Source: Phoronis australis (Eukaryota > Phoronida > Phoronidae). Taken from it: 64,000 nucleotides of DNA. Of the stretch, positions 34,456 through 46,137 are shown piece after piece. The DNA is taken from assembly GCA_002633005.1 (NCBI GenBank), contig NMRA01000289.1, positions 158,792 through 222,791 on the forward strand, written 5' to 3'. A program made the position numbers and the translations under genes. Under the pieces are notes generated by a model that saw only the letters and a list, made by a program, of their open reading frames with translations, made no database searches and was not told the origin of the DNA. The stretch's first letter is position 1, and each line of letters opens with the position of its first letter.

Positions 34456-34737
34456 AGTGTATTCATATTATGTCTGACGCTCTCTTTGGCCATCTCTGAA
34501 ATTCGACCCCTCCCCTAGAGACCCTGAGCATGACCGATGTCATATTCTGAGCAATGTTGCACAGCAGTTGAACTGCAAACACATTTTTAATGAAAATTTT
34601 TCGTTTCAACACCAAAATTGCCATGTCAGAAGCACTGAATGCTGTACGAAGTCAGTGGTGACTCATTCCTTACTAACTGTCCCATTAAAAATTATTAAGC
34701 AAACCTAGAACGGCTGCACGAAGCTTTCAATCATTCG

Positions 34738-34910
34738 CCCAGTGGGGGATTTAGATGGGGTCCAAGGGGTCCATGCACCCCCTGAAACTCCTAGATTCCA
34801 TTTGGCAATTTGGGGTGCGAATGTCTGACGGGCAAAATCCTGGCTAATACTCTGCCCTACCCCCCCCCCCCCAGCTAAAAATCATGGATACGCCCCTGCA
34901 TGCGCCGGGG
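34738..34910. repeat. G/C-run dispersed repeat
   Basis: Contains GGGGTCCAAGGGGTCCATGCA and a run of about 14 C before ATCATGGATACGCCCCTG. Similar wording (GGCGGATC...) recurs near 10628, 16648 and 36282, consistent with a worn interspersed repeat. Confidence 0.4.
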
Positions 34911-35377
34911 TGCAGGAAAGTGGGAGCGAAAATTGTTATCCAGCGATTGCTAATCGACTGTAGACGGAGCAGCATGAAATTTCCCGTGCACGACGCAACC
35001 TCGGTCGGGCTCACGCGATGTGCGACCTAGTTATCATGTTTGCTTTGTAACCAACTCTGCTTTGGCTCCGTCTCATTCGGCTGCTGCCGTTCACTATCTA
35101 CACTACTTTGAACGCGCGATATCCGGCGGGCAGGTATGGCTGTATTGTGTATGGGGGCCTAAACAAAAAGGTATCTGAACAAAAATATTTCTCATCGCAT
35201 AATGGATAAAACCCAGACACACGTCGTCGGGAGATGTTAGCCACAACGACATTTGCAAAGGATAAGCGTTTCAAAAAAAAAAAGTTTCGTAAACACGCAA
35301 GTTGATGTCAGGCGTGCATGTTCACTGACACAGTCGGAAGTCGAACAGCACGGTCTAATTGAAAACAAACGAAACCA

Positions 35378-35460
35378 GGCGTGCGCTCAGTAACGCTAAG
35401 ACCTACGCTAGGACCTATCTTAAATCTAGCCAAAGTCATGTCTTCCCATTGAAAACCAAT
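35378..35460. repeat. One end of a CGTTCAGTA-type MITE
   Basis: Reads AGGCGTGCGCTCAGTAACGC then CTAGGACCTA and TCTAGCCAAAG, matching the terminal repeat of the element at 54068-54219. No second end was identified nearby. Confidence 0.45.
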
Positions 35461-35589
35461 TTAATTTGTCTTTTTTACGCGTTAATCGGTCTCACCTCTT
35501 ACACGGTCGACCTCACCTTGCCGAGAGGTGTCGCGTTAACCCGTGAGGAAGGTGAGAAACGACACGGCGACGTCGGTTTTTCCTCTGCA

Positions 35590-35831
35590 GAGTGAATGCC
35601 GCTTAATTGCGGGGCATCGTTCCCGCTTGTACGAACAACGAAGATGCGAAAAAAGCGGGTATATCGTTTTTTCGACTTCCTCGGGAGCCCGAAATGCTTA
35701 GGATGTGGCTCGCGGCAGTGAAGAGTAAAAGGTACGCTGTTAATAGCAAGTATGAGGCCGTGAAACATCTGTGTGTCTGTTGCCGGCATTTCGTCGACAG
35801 TGAGTTCTCTGACGAATTCCGGCTTACCTGA
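35590..35831 (+). pseudogene. THAP-domain fragment
   Basis: The plus strand reads GIVPACTNNEDAKKAGISFF, RLPREPEMLRMWLAAVKS and LCVCCRHFVDSEF, which fit a THAP domain: second zinc Cys, FFRLP, Trp and the C-x2-H pair. The expected first Cys is encoded just upstream (TGC at about 35607) but one base out of frame, and a stop follows soon after the His. It is a truncated gene or transposon fragment. It is not the same sequence as the Kolobok THAP at 11.3 kb. Confidence 0.55.
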
Positions 35832-35849
35832 GAACTATCCATACGTTCC

Positions 35850-37740
35850 GTTGCCTGTGCATGTTCACGGCGCCTCCCTAGTATTTCTTGATCAGTGTAT
35901 TACGGTTCGAACTGATATCTTGTGAAACCTGCCATCCGACCCGTGAAGTCTTCGTCGGATGAGCTCTTGACTAAGTTGGGATTGGCGCTGTAGACGTTTA
36001 CTATTCTGCGTTGTCTTTCAAAAGTAATTACTCTCATCCTAACCAATGTTTATAAGAAACTGAAACAAAGTCTGTCTCATTAAAATTTGTGTTGCCTTGG
36101 AGTGCTCTCGTTAGTGCAAACGTTTTGAGAAGCCAGCATAATGAATAAACCACTGCGTTACCGGCTTTTGATGCCGGCACAACAAAGGTAATTGACCGGG
36201 CACCGAGGCCATGTGAGCGCATGGTAATTCAGTGTTGGCTGACAGAAAGCTGTTGTGAAACAATTATTCGATTTTATATCAGGGCCGTAGGAAGCGGGGG
36301 GGNGGGGGTCGGGGATGCACGCCCCCCAAAAAAATTTTTCGGGCGTCAGGGTTAAACCGTGGCAACCGACGCGTGGGGCGGGGACAGTCGAGAAAAGAAA
36401 GACTTCTAAATGCGGTTAAGAGAGAAAACTCAAGAGGACATTTTTCAACTCTGTATCAGTGCATGGTTTACATTTTGAGGACCCTGGCCATGACGTTGTT
36501 GGGGTCTACGCTTTCACAGCTCAGGTCGTCTAAACGCACTTGGAAACGTGAACGTAATCATTAATGCACACATTTCGAAAAATCGAGAATATTTGTTAAG
36601 CGAAGCTCTCGCGGAGCGTATTAATTTACTGGATTTTTAAATTCAGTAAGTCAATTTTGGGACTGCAAAACCATATTTTTCCAGACGCCCCTCTCTGGCA
36701 AAGGATAACGGAGACGACTGCCGCTTTTTCTCGAATTGTATATCACTTCAGCAAAATTGATGACCTGACAGATATCATCAATTGCTGCACATTTCTTGAT
36801 TTTTGAAAATATAGATATTTTCACAAAGAGGGGCCATTGATGATATTCAAGTGACCACAGTTTTTATATTTCTATTGACAAATGCTTAAGGATAAGCTCA
36901 CGGAAAGAGGACCCTATGTTGGATTCGATTACGTCTATTTTCCTGTTTTTTGTGACATCGTGCAACCAACTTTCATGTTGAAGAAGGTCACTTCCTGCAC
37001 CGTCGTCTGACCACACGACAGTGGAATGAACTGTCACTCTTTCCAAGCTTAATGATGTTTAGATTTTCATTATTAAGGTGTGCCATTTCAGACGGGACCC
37101 TCTCTTGGTGGAGCAGTTCAGAGAAATGTCCTTTGTCCCTCTTTACATGTAAATCCGACACTGCCAAGTATTCACAAGGGAAGTTGTGATTCGAAATTCA
37201 TCAAAAAAATGCAAAACATTCATGCACATCAGAGCAGTATCAAGACATTCGAACCAAACAACCGAAGAAAGTTTGAAAAAATACAATAGGATTGACCGCC
37301 ATCAGGGAGTTAGAAATTTTAAAGAACGTGAATACCGTTGTTTGTTAATTACACAAAAGGACCATTTTCTGTGATTAGTTATAAAACAATGTTACTGTTC
37401 CCCATATTATCACTAGAATAGTATCTCTTTTGAAGATGGTTACTATAGGAATTCCCACATGTGGAAAACACTGCTGTCGAGCGCTGCCATTGGGGTGATC
37501 GTGTACATGTCGAACAAGTGTACCCAAATATTCGCAATAATAAACAAATTAAACAAGTATTTCAGCGTTTTTTTTTTTAGGTCAAGTTGAATTCGTGAAT
37601 CGTTATAGATACCTGGGAAAGAGCAAAAATACACCTCACTATGAATGCCCAATCCCCATATTCCCCCGGTTACCCGTCAAAAGTCTGCGACCATGCGTGC
37701 GGAAATTGCTTATAACATTCCGTTTTGATTAACAAACTCG
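35850..37740. other. No gene recognised
   Basis: Includes a G-rich patch with a single N at 36303 and short frames without motifs. Confidence 0.35.
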
Positions 37741-37742
37741 TT

Positions 37743-38333
37743 GGTTTCTGATATACATGTTTATGTATCCACGAAAACCGACAGGTTAATATTAGGTGAT
37801 TTCTGGCTATTAGAAGCTAATCTTTTCTGAAATGATGACGATTCAGGGAATTAAATTGATGCCTGAATGTGGAAAAAAATATAATCCGATCCCCAAATAG
37901 TAAAGTGCACTTGGACGCTTTTTGCCTATCTAAAATAACTCTCAAAAACATTGATGAAATTTGGACACTTTCCAAAAAAATTTACTCAAGATTCAAATGA
38001 CAATAAATGCATTGTTTTTTGACTGCGGTTCAAGATTTGTTGTTTAAAGTCACTAACAGGGGATTAAATGAAGGTAAACGCATTGCTCATGGATTTGATT
38101 GTTGGTTTCTGATTTACATGTTTATGTATCTACGAAAAGTGGACTGATTGAGAGATGATTTTTGACAATTAGAAGCTAATCTTGTAAAAATGACAATACT
38201 TCAATGCATTTAATTGCAGGCCGACATTGGGAAAATTCGACCTATCATCAGATCCCCAAATTTAAAAGTACACTAAACGATTTCTGTCTATGTGAAATAA
38301 GTCTTAAGGAAATTGATGAATTTCGGACAACTT
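37743..38333. repeat. Diverged tandem duplication (~360-bp period)
   Basis: 37743-37975 and 38103-38333 share the order TACATGTTTATGTAT, ACGAAAA, TTAGAAGCTAATCTT, GATCCCCAAAT, and GAAATTTGGACA/GAATTTCGGACA. This is an old direct duplication with no coding content. Confidence 0.6.
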
Positions 38334-39544
38334 TTAAGGTTACAGACAGTAGATGAAAAACGAAGTTTAGGTACTTAAATAAATAAAATCAAAATTATTG
38401 GTCATCGACTTGGAAAGATTGTATTTGAACTTCCTCGATGTTTTTGGATTCCAGTAGTACTGCGCAATGAATTTTTGTTTTTCAAAACTGAATCGTTTGC
38501 TTGCATTTCCCGTGCATACTACACACAGGGAATTCGCGCATCCAGCCTAAAATTAAGGGGGGCTCGAATTTTTGAGGATGTGGACCTTTTACTAAAGAAA
38601 AAAACGAATGCCTGGTTCGTTCATGGCTAGGAATTGTGCATACGCCGTATCCTGCCTTTTTAGTGGACTTTTGTCTCGTTTTTTCTCGGATATTTTGTTT
38701 CTCTGAGGAGGACTCTTTTGCCCACATTGCCATCGAGCCCCCCGAGCCCCCCCTCCCCCCAAGTGCGCACATGCACGGAGGACGTCAGGAAAGGCACATC
38801 CATGTTAAAAATAAGATGTAACCATGCAATAGTCAGATCTGCTTAGAATCTCAGTTACCCACGGGAACTGAATTTGAACCCCAGACGTTGAAGTCTGTAT
38901 CATTTTCCCCAGCAACCAGAAACTGGACTACCGCCTGAGTTTCATCAAGGGATTCTGAAACGGCCATCAAGGCACCTCTGGACCTCACCTTTTCAAAAAT
39001 TACTTCAAAGAATCCCCATAATTGATGATAATAAAAGGAACCTTGACCTTCGATCCAGCTATACATTTAGTTACTTCAGGCAGCTCCCAGCTACCCGTCA
39101 GTGCGCTCGGGGCCTAGACGCATTCTTACTCTGGTTATCCTGAAAATAAAAGTTAAAGAAAAAGTCATAGTTCCAATGGTTTGTGAGGCCAGAACGCTAA
39201 AGTTTTGCTAGGTACTCAAATCCATAAAAAACGTAACGCTCTCGTGAGAAAATCAGAAAGGCTGGGATATAGAATCAAAGTCGTCAAATCATAAAAAATT
39301 AGCCGTTTTCAGACAGGTTTTAATAGTTGGTTTAATTAGTGGGGGCTGTTCAATGTCCCGTATAATTTTCATATTGTTTAGGAGACTGCAACTTATTCGG
39401 TGGGGCCTTTGTTTTTTGTAAATTTACAGTAGGCAAAAACCAAAATAAAATAAGAGAAGTTAAAAAATTAGAGAAAAACTAAAACTGTTGAACCACCTAA
39501 TTTATAGCACAAGTCACACATTTATGAGATAAGTAAAACAGGTC

Positions 39545-40140
39545 ATCGGGTAATCACCGTTACTGTACAGGCTGTCAACTGGTATAAATAGGCACTTGGT
39601 AATTTATCTTCTCAATGGGCCTGCCGGTACCTCTATACTTGATGATTAGATACAAACGTTTTATATATGTTTTTTTCCGGGTTAAGGCAGCTCCAACTAA
39701 TCCTGGCACCATTACATAGAAAATGAAAAGCCTTACTACAACTTATACGGGTAATTATTGGTTTTTCAACAGGAAGCAACGACCGACGTACCAATCTTGC
39801 CCTCCCTTCTTCTCAGCAATGAACCCAATGATAGGAAGTACGTTTTATATAAAATTGGACTTGAATAGTTTAAACTCGGAGACCACATTTAGTTGACGCA
39901 GGATTAGAAACAGCAAAGTTGCTAATCTGCTTACAGTATTTGATTTCATCGCGAACTTCAAAATCACGTCAATGGTGGTGTGTCACTTACTATATCAATA
40001 AAAGTTTTGACAATTGTATTGATTGGGTACAGTTTACAATGGAGGCTGTCAATTAATATAAACAAGCATTTGGCAATTTATCTCCTTGATGGACCTACCT
40101 GCATCCCTACCATTGGTGATTAAGAACAAGTGTTTTGTTT
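39545..40140. repeat. Second diverged direct duplication (~470-bp period)
   Basis: 39545-39670 and 40018-40140 share GGCTGTCAA...TATAAA, CATTTGG(C/T)AATTTATCT..TGATGG and TTGATGATTA/TTGGTGATTA. No coding content. Confidence 0.5.
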
Positions 40141-40149
40141 CGTGAGTTT

Positions 40150-42427
40150 CAAAAATATTTTTGTTCCGAATATCTGACAATTAATCCATTAATGTTGTTG
40201 TTAATGTTCCCTTCCCAGTCAATAATTTCTACATTAAATTAGGTTACCTACAATGTTCCATTTATCATGAAAAGTAAACGGAGTAAAAATTGTTCTTAAA
40301 ACGGTTACAAACCCACACTGTCTAAGATGAAATTTTAATTTAGACCACTCACCGCTATAAATTTGGTCATTGAACTTGTCCCCCACCCCAGGGAGAATTG
40401 AATTATGGGTTTTATAAAGAACTGAAATTCGTTACTCCTCGAGACCATGTTCGGGGCATAAAATGACTCGCCGTGACAAGCCAACATGTACAGCCTGATC
40501 TCAAGCAATAACGAACAGTCAGTTCAAGTTCTTCCGAAGCCCCCGCCAAAATCACTTCCAATTTGACTAAGAAATTTGAGACCAGTGTCGTAAAATGACG
40601 GTAAGTGGTCTAATTCAAAATTTAAGTTTTGTGAGGCAAAGTCGGGTTCATTGTCGCTTTTGAAAGCTTTCATTCACGACTTTTGTTGGGGTGTTAGTTT
40701 TTTGTTACTCCGAAAGACCTTTACTGCAAAGGGATGTTACTCAAAGGGCATCGTGCGGACGGCGTGCACTATTTTGTTCAATAATAGAGCCATCCAAATG
40801 GACAATGTAGTAAGGCTTTTTCGGATTACACGGCGATTGAACTCTCCTTTGTTGCAGAGATAAGGAAGAGCGTGACCTGATTTTGGAAATCAGGCACATT
40901 TTCGTGTCTGTCATTGGTGTCGGGAAAGCAAAGAATTTAAGATCAAGCATCCACTGGTATTTGTCCAGTTTATAAAACATTCTCACGTCGTAGTTGCAGC
41001 CCAATGTACAGTAGTAATACTTCGTTGGCATTGGAAATGCAACCGAGAAAACAATTGTAAAGAATCAGACAACACAAATAACATGTGAAATTACACTGGC
41101 ATAAAAACGATGCAGCAAATATACAGCGAGATTCGGGTGTCTCTGTGTTATCTGGAATGGCCCTATTTCTTGTAACTGGCTACGCCAACATGAGTTGACA
41201 TATTGGATTTTTTCATAACTTGATTCATCGAATTAATTAAAAAAGTAAGTAAACGAGCTGATCAACAACCCTTCGGAGTGTCTTCTCATTAGAGTAACGA
41301 CCCTTAGTAATATACATGTAGACCCTTCGGAGTATAAGTTGTTATACAATTACATAACATTCCAATCCTTAGTACAAATCAGATTCAACTTCGATTATAA
41401 CGCATTAGCTATCCGTCATAGTGATTTATCGATCCGAAATCACTAATTGTCAATTTCGAACTGCCTATGCTTTATTGTGGATTTGCAATTTCTTATTGGA
41501 TCCATTCAAAAGATCAGAAATACATTTTGATAATAAATCATTTATTCCACAAACTTGCACTAGCTGGTGCGGGCTGACACAAATGAATTGTGAACTGATC
41601 GGTACACAAGTATTTATATCATTGTTGCAATTATTTCTAAATTGTTGCATAAAATAGTGATCTCTATTTTTCTTTTTGTTAATGCGTTAATCCGTCGAAC
41701 TCGCTTAGAATGTCATAAGGAGAAGGCAACTATGTTTTTGCTTTTGAAGGGAAAACTGCATTTGCGGTGACGTTTTTGTTGCCACCTCCGAATCAGCTGA
41801 ACATGCTTCTACAACTTTAACATCAGACTTAAATCGGCTATGAACACATACTGTCTCAGAAGCGAAGTTGTGATCTCTATACTGGTTCCTTATTCAGACG
41901 AGGAGTGATGTTTGAGTTCACAGAGAACTTTCAGTTTCTTGAGACCATACTTAATGCACAAATTAACAGGCTTTAATAAACCAGCTTGTAGAGTTTCATC
42001 ACCAACAACAAGGAACTGTCAATTCTTTTGAATACCTGAAATCATCTCCAATTTGTTGGATTATGGTCTAAAACAAAAGTTGATCTTGTAATGGAAAATA
42101 GGTTCATAACCGCTTTAATCATAAAACGACATTAACTCCGCGTTCCTTCGAAAAGTGCGTGTTTCATACTTAAACCATTTATGCTGTTGTTCTCAACTTG
42201 TACTTTGCTGAGATGAGAAGTGATTTTAGGTCTTGTAAACAACTCGCAAAAATAATGAGCTAGCAGGTTCTTTCCCGAAACCCAGATATCACGTCTATTT
42301 TGACTAATCAACATGTTGAGTTTCTATTTCTAAATCAAAGTTTTTTGTCAGTGAAGGCCACTTTGACTTGAGTGTTACTCCACTTCTCACAATGTCACTC
42401 GAGCAGAACAATTTGTTTTGTTTTCAG
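40150..42427. other. No gene recognised
   Basis: Carries two of the three weak TTGAGACCAT repeat copies (about 40330-40640 and 41880-42110). The remainder is AT-rich. Confidence 0.35.
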
Positions 42428-42616
42428 TGCACTTGGGCTTATATTTTCGTATTTCGTCAAGATTATCCAAAAAGGAACAGCATTGACCAGCAACTGAAGA
42501 AATGTTTTATGGAAATTACTGCAAATGGTGGAAATAAGGAAAATTTTGAAGTTGTCTCATTTTGGAGTTATTCACCTGACTCTAATGCTAACATAGGCTG
42601 GATGCAAGACTATTAG
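42428..42616 (+). CDS. Possible terminal exon of an unknown gene
   Basis: Entered after TTGTTTTGTTTTCAG in phase 0 and open for 62 codons to a TAG. It has two Cys and aromatic-rich ends (CTWAYIFVF and WSYSPDSN). I do not recognise it and no upstream exon was found, so it could be chance. It ends about 180 bp before the CCAAT box of the next gene. Confidence 0.2.
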   Translation, partial: CTWAYIFVFRQDYPKRNSIDQQLKKCFMEITANGGNKENFEVVSFWSYSPDSNANIGWMQDY

Positions 42617-42797
42617 GTGGAAATGCGAGACTCGATTCTGTGACACGTTATTTACAGGGGCGGGGCAAGACCACTATACTTTTTGGCGCTAGACAGCTAT
42701 AGGTAAAAGTTCAAAAACATAGTTTCTGAGCAATGAGAAGGCGCTATGTTACGGTACGTGTCAACAGTGTTGACTGACATGGAAGGCGTGGCAATGG

Positions 42798-42867
42798 CCA
42801 ATTGGAATTCACTTGTATTAGTGACGTTTCAGCATGTTACTGTAATGAAGATTCGATTTGTTATAAA
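42798..42867 (+). promoter_or_regulatory. Core promoter of the modular secreted gene
   Basis: A CCAAT box (42798-42802) lies about 60 bp upstream of a TATAAA (42862-42867). Transcription would begin near 42892, leaving a 5' leader of about 40 nt before the ATG at 42930. The spacing is textbook for an animal TATA promoter; no experimental start is implied. Confidence 0.45.
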
Positions 42868-42929
42868 ATGCGGCTTGCTTGAACATTTGTCACTTGCCGT
42901 CTATTGCTGAAGTTGATAACGACGCAAAT

Positions 42930-43008
42930 ATGAAGTTAACGTGGTGTTACACGTCTCTAGCGATGTTGCTGGGATCAGCATGGTTTATCGAGGAAATACG
43001 TTCAACAG
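42930..43008 (+). CDS. Modular endotoxin-like/FN2/kringle gene, exon 1: signal peptide
   Basis: The ATG at 42930 opens a 79-nt exon ending at a GTGATT donor in phase 1. The peptide starts MKLTWCYTSLAMLLGSAW, a short basic start and then a hydrophobic core, as in a cleavable signal peptide. A phase-1 signal-peptide exon is the normal first exon of animal secreted mosaic proteins. Context (TATA box just upstream, phase-1 exons downstream) supports it as the start of the gene running to 57.3 kb. Confidence 0.6.
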
Positions 43009-43150
43009 GTGATTAGTCTACGAAAGTTCATTTTGCTTCTTACTTAATTTGTACTTAAGATTTTCATCTGAGAAAAAGGACACACTTAGGTAAATAGAGC
43101 AATTAACAGACAAATGTTTGGCAGTGTGAGATGTTACGGAGAATGTACGT

Positions 43151-43290
43151 CGGAATGTGTACAACGTACGCCTATATGAATACGGAATGTGTACAACGTA
43201 CGTTTATATAAATACGGAATGTGTACGCCGTACGCCTATATAAATACGGAATGTGTACACCGTACACCTACATGTATATAAATACGGAAG
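43151..43290. repeat. 32-bp minisatellite, about four units
   Basis: Units begin CGGAATGTGTAC and end TATAAATA; the fourth is longer by about 6 bp. It lies in intron 1 of the modular gene. Each unit contains a GTAC-centred near-palindrome and a TATATAAATA stretch. Confidence 0.85.
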
Positions 43291-44551
43291 TATCCGCCTT
43301 ACACACAACGATATTATTGTAGTTTGCTTCGACCATAATTCAGAAATTTGAATCCCAAAACTTGATCTTTCAACGAATTTTTGTTGACATTTAAAGCCGC
43401 AGGTACGTTTCCTTCTCTATACAAGTGAATTCGCCCCAAAGCTGCAACCTTTGTTGTTCTTTTTACGCCTTCGCTTGTCTGGCCCTTCCGACTATCTCCC
43501 AATCATATCCCAACTGCCGACTGATGCTATTATTTTGGCCCAGAATTTCATAGAATCATCGTCGAAACTTTACGTGACTCAAGGCTACTATTCCTTCGTT
43601 TCAATTTCTATAAGTACACGGACGTGTAATGTCGCTAAAATTTCCTTAGGTAGATACAAGTAGGCCTATACACAATCTGTATGTTCTTGTACTAAGCCCA
43701 CACCCGTATATGCGAAATAATGCGTTTTTAAAAAAATATTTTCGCTCAGGGGTTATAACAGTTGCTTCTTGCTAATGGGTATATCTTTTGAAACCTCGAT
43801 GCTGTTTTGTGTTTTGTCGATTCCTGTTACTTTTTTAAATAACACTTCATTTCAAATTGAAACCTCGCCAGCATCTACCCTTTTGCACCGGATTAGTCAG
43901 CTCAAACTAATATTTTATTTTATAAACAAGTGCTTTGCGTTTCGATCAGTTGTTCGCATGTTGGTTCATGCTCCGAAATCTGGATATAACAGTTTTATTA
44001 ACATCAAGCAGGGGCAAATACGGTATTAGTAACTTTGCTGAATTTCGTTGGTACGGCCTATTTATGCCTCCAAAAATATATTTGCCATCGCCAGGTTTCC
44101 TTCGGGAATCTGTTTTGTTTTCATGGTTGTTAAGAATCTATCGTATACCACCATCCTGCGTATCTCGGACAATCTTCTAACTGCAATTATGCCGCAACCT
44201 TCTCACGACGTCATTTTTGTATGCTGCTGGTATTTTTTATTCACTCGAGCAATAATCATGTTATTGAAACTGAAAACTTTAATATCCCGTAATGAACTGG
44301 ATAGCCATCAAATTTCGAATCGATGGTACGATTAACACAGCACTGCTTTATGAACCTTAGCAGTAGTCGTGAGCTAAGCTATGGGCACTGAGAATTGGGT
44401 TGAGACCAGTAGCCTCAAAATCTCGAGTGCTTCGCTTGTGCTTGGGTTTCGCGAGTCTCGCGTCTTTAAATGCACTCCAGTTTGCAGTCATAAAAATATC
44501 TGGCTATTAATGTTGTATTACGCATCGTAACAAGGATGTGTTCTTTAACAG

Positions 44552-44854
44552 TTGGTGATACAAGAGTGTGGGTGACTGGATTCGAGAAAGTGAAAGAATC
44601 TTGCCTGCCAATTGGAGGACTGGCCAATCCGGACGAACTTCCTTTTCCATTCGAAACCATAGACGAATGCGAAAAGGACACGTTTTCGTCAAAGTTCAAT
44701 AACAACTTACAAAGATGGGAAGGGTTTGTGCTCGACAACGGGAAGTGTTTCAAGGTATGGGCGCGGTCGGTGTCCAACCCTTTCTCATTGACATCCGAAG
44801 CAAAATGTGAACAGGAAATGAAGGAAATGAAGACGGCACTTGTCGCAGTGGAGG
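44552..44854 (+). CDS. Modular gene, exon 2: unrecognised 4-cysteine domain
   Basis: Entered after TTCTTTAACAG and left at GTAGGA, both phase 1, 303 nt. It encodes about 101 residues with four Cys: ESCLPIGG, DECEKD, NGKCFKVW and EAKCEQE. The aromatic/charged pattern suggests a small disulfide-bonded extracellular domain; a divergent PAN/apple-like fold is possible but not shown. It lies between the signal peptide and the endotoxin-like helices, so it could be a prodomain or a binding module. No family is claimed. Confidence 0.6.
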
Positions 44855-45077
44855 GTAGGAAATCTAAAACCTTGTTAGTCCCTTAAAATAGTCTATAAGT
44901 CTTGTTAGATCTAGTCTGACATGATAAGTTGGCGGACTCAGAGAAATTTTGAAGTGGGATATGAGTGCAGTGCGGAATGGAATTCAAACACGTTACACGA
45001 AATTCTATTAACGCATGAAAACCAGTTCCACAGAATGTGATACAAATTAAATGAAATAACTGTCTTCTTTTTTCCAG

Positions 45078-45107
45078 GAAGAGGCAAAATGAAACGCGTT
45101 TCTACAG
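45078..45107 (+). CDS. Modular gene, exon 3: 30-nt microexon
   Basis: A 30-nt exon between TTTTTTTCCAG and GTATGC, phase 1 on both sides. It encodes a basic linker, GRGKMKRVST. It can be skipped without changing frame. The splice sites are strong and the phase matches both neighbours, but such a short exon needs transcript support. Confidence 0.5.
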
Positions 45108-45461
45108 GTATGCCTTCTTATTCATTATTATATATTCGCTTTCTTAACTTATGAGACTCGCAAATTTACTGGAAGCTTGTGCTAAATTGACAACGTCAAC
45201 TTCTCGGCAAGTTCTAGTTGATTGTGTAACACGAAATGAGAAACACGTTTGCTTTAGACAAAAGACTGCATAACTATAGTACCCATAACCCAATTGAAGA
45301 GATTTTGTTTTAACGTTTTAATACAAGTCGAAGTAATGAGCGACTTAATTAGTTTTTCTACTAGTCTGCACATAGTGACGCTTTCGTTGAAAAAGCGAAA
45401 CTTGATAGATGGGTATACAGATGAAGATTTCAAAATAGAGATGTTGCGTTTTATTTTGTAG

Positions 45462-45610
45462 ATGCTTTGACAGTCGGAAAATTTGCTCTTGAGTTGATGT
45501 TTACCGCGTTGACGTTTGCAGACCCGCTGTTTGTATTGTTCATACCGTTTTTAAATTACCTGTGGCCGACTTCGTCCTCTACAGACGCTTGGAAGAAAGA
45601 AAGAGCTACG
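45462..45610 (+). CDS. Modular gene, exon 4: start of endotoxin-N-like helical domain
   Basis: Entered after TTTATTTTGTAG in phase 1 and left at ACG|GTACGA in phase 0, 149 nt. It has a long hydrophobic helix followed by FLNYLWPTSS and DAWKKE. The FLN.LWP...W pattern closely resembles the end of the first helices of domain I of bacterial Cry delta-endotoxins (Pfam Endotoxin_N), the seven-helix bundle that inserts into membranes. Assignment rests on motif resemblance together with the next two exons. Whether the animal protein forms pores is unknown. Confidence 0.55.
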
Positions 45611-46137
45611 GTACGATTATGCAACACTGGCACAGTCATTAAAATCTGATTATTTTCGTGCACGCCTCAGTAGTCAAAAAACGGTGTTAGTGTAGGCCCA
45701 TGGTAAAACTACATTACAATGGTACAGCTTTTCATGCTATATTTAAGGCTTTTGGTTGTTGTGTTCTGTGGTGAGGTTTAACGCCAAAAGATTTAAATTT
45801 CCTCCAGCTACAGATATCGAAATATTGTAACCAAATTTATGTTGCAAGTAGTTTATTTCAACTTCAATTTAGCAAAACAAAGTCAAAGGAACATGAATAT
45901 TGGCGTTCAATATCCAGCTCAAATAAGGTCTCAAATTTGTAATGAGGGGCACATCCGAGAAAAACTTCCTTTTACTTCGAGTTATATGTTGATGCTTATA
46001 GTACTTTACAACTGGCACGCAATCAATTCATCACACTTTAAACACAACAATATCCAGATGTGCAACATTAACACCTTTATTATCTCTACTGACCCTACCC
46101 AATCCCCCTTCTAAGTCACAGCTTACATTCTACTCCT

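Noticed and set aside
38870-38945. tRNA-like A box, CAGAC/GTCTG stem and GGTTCAAATTC B box on the minus strand
   Set aside because: The T stem does not pair and no acceptor stem was found; at most a decayed tRNA-derived repeat.
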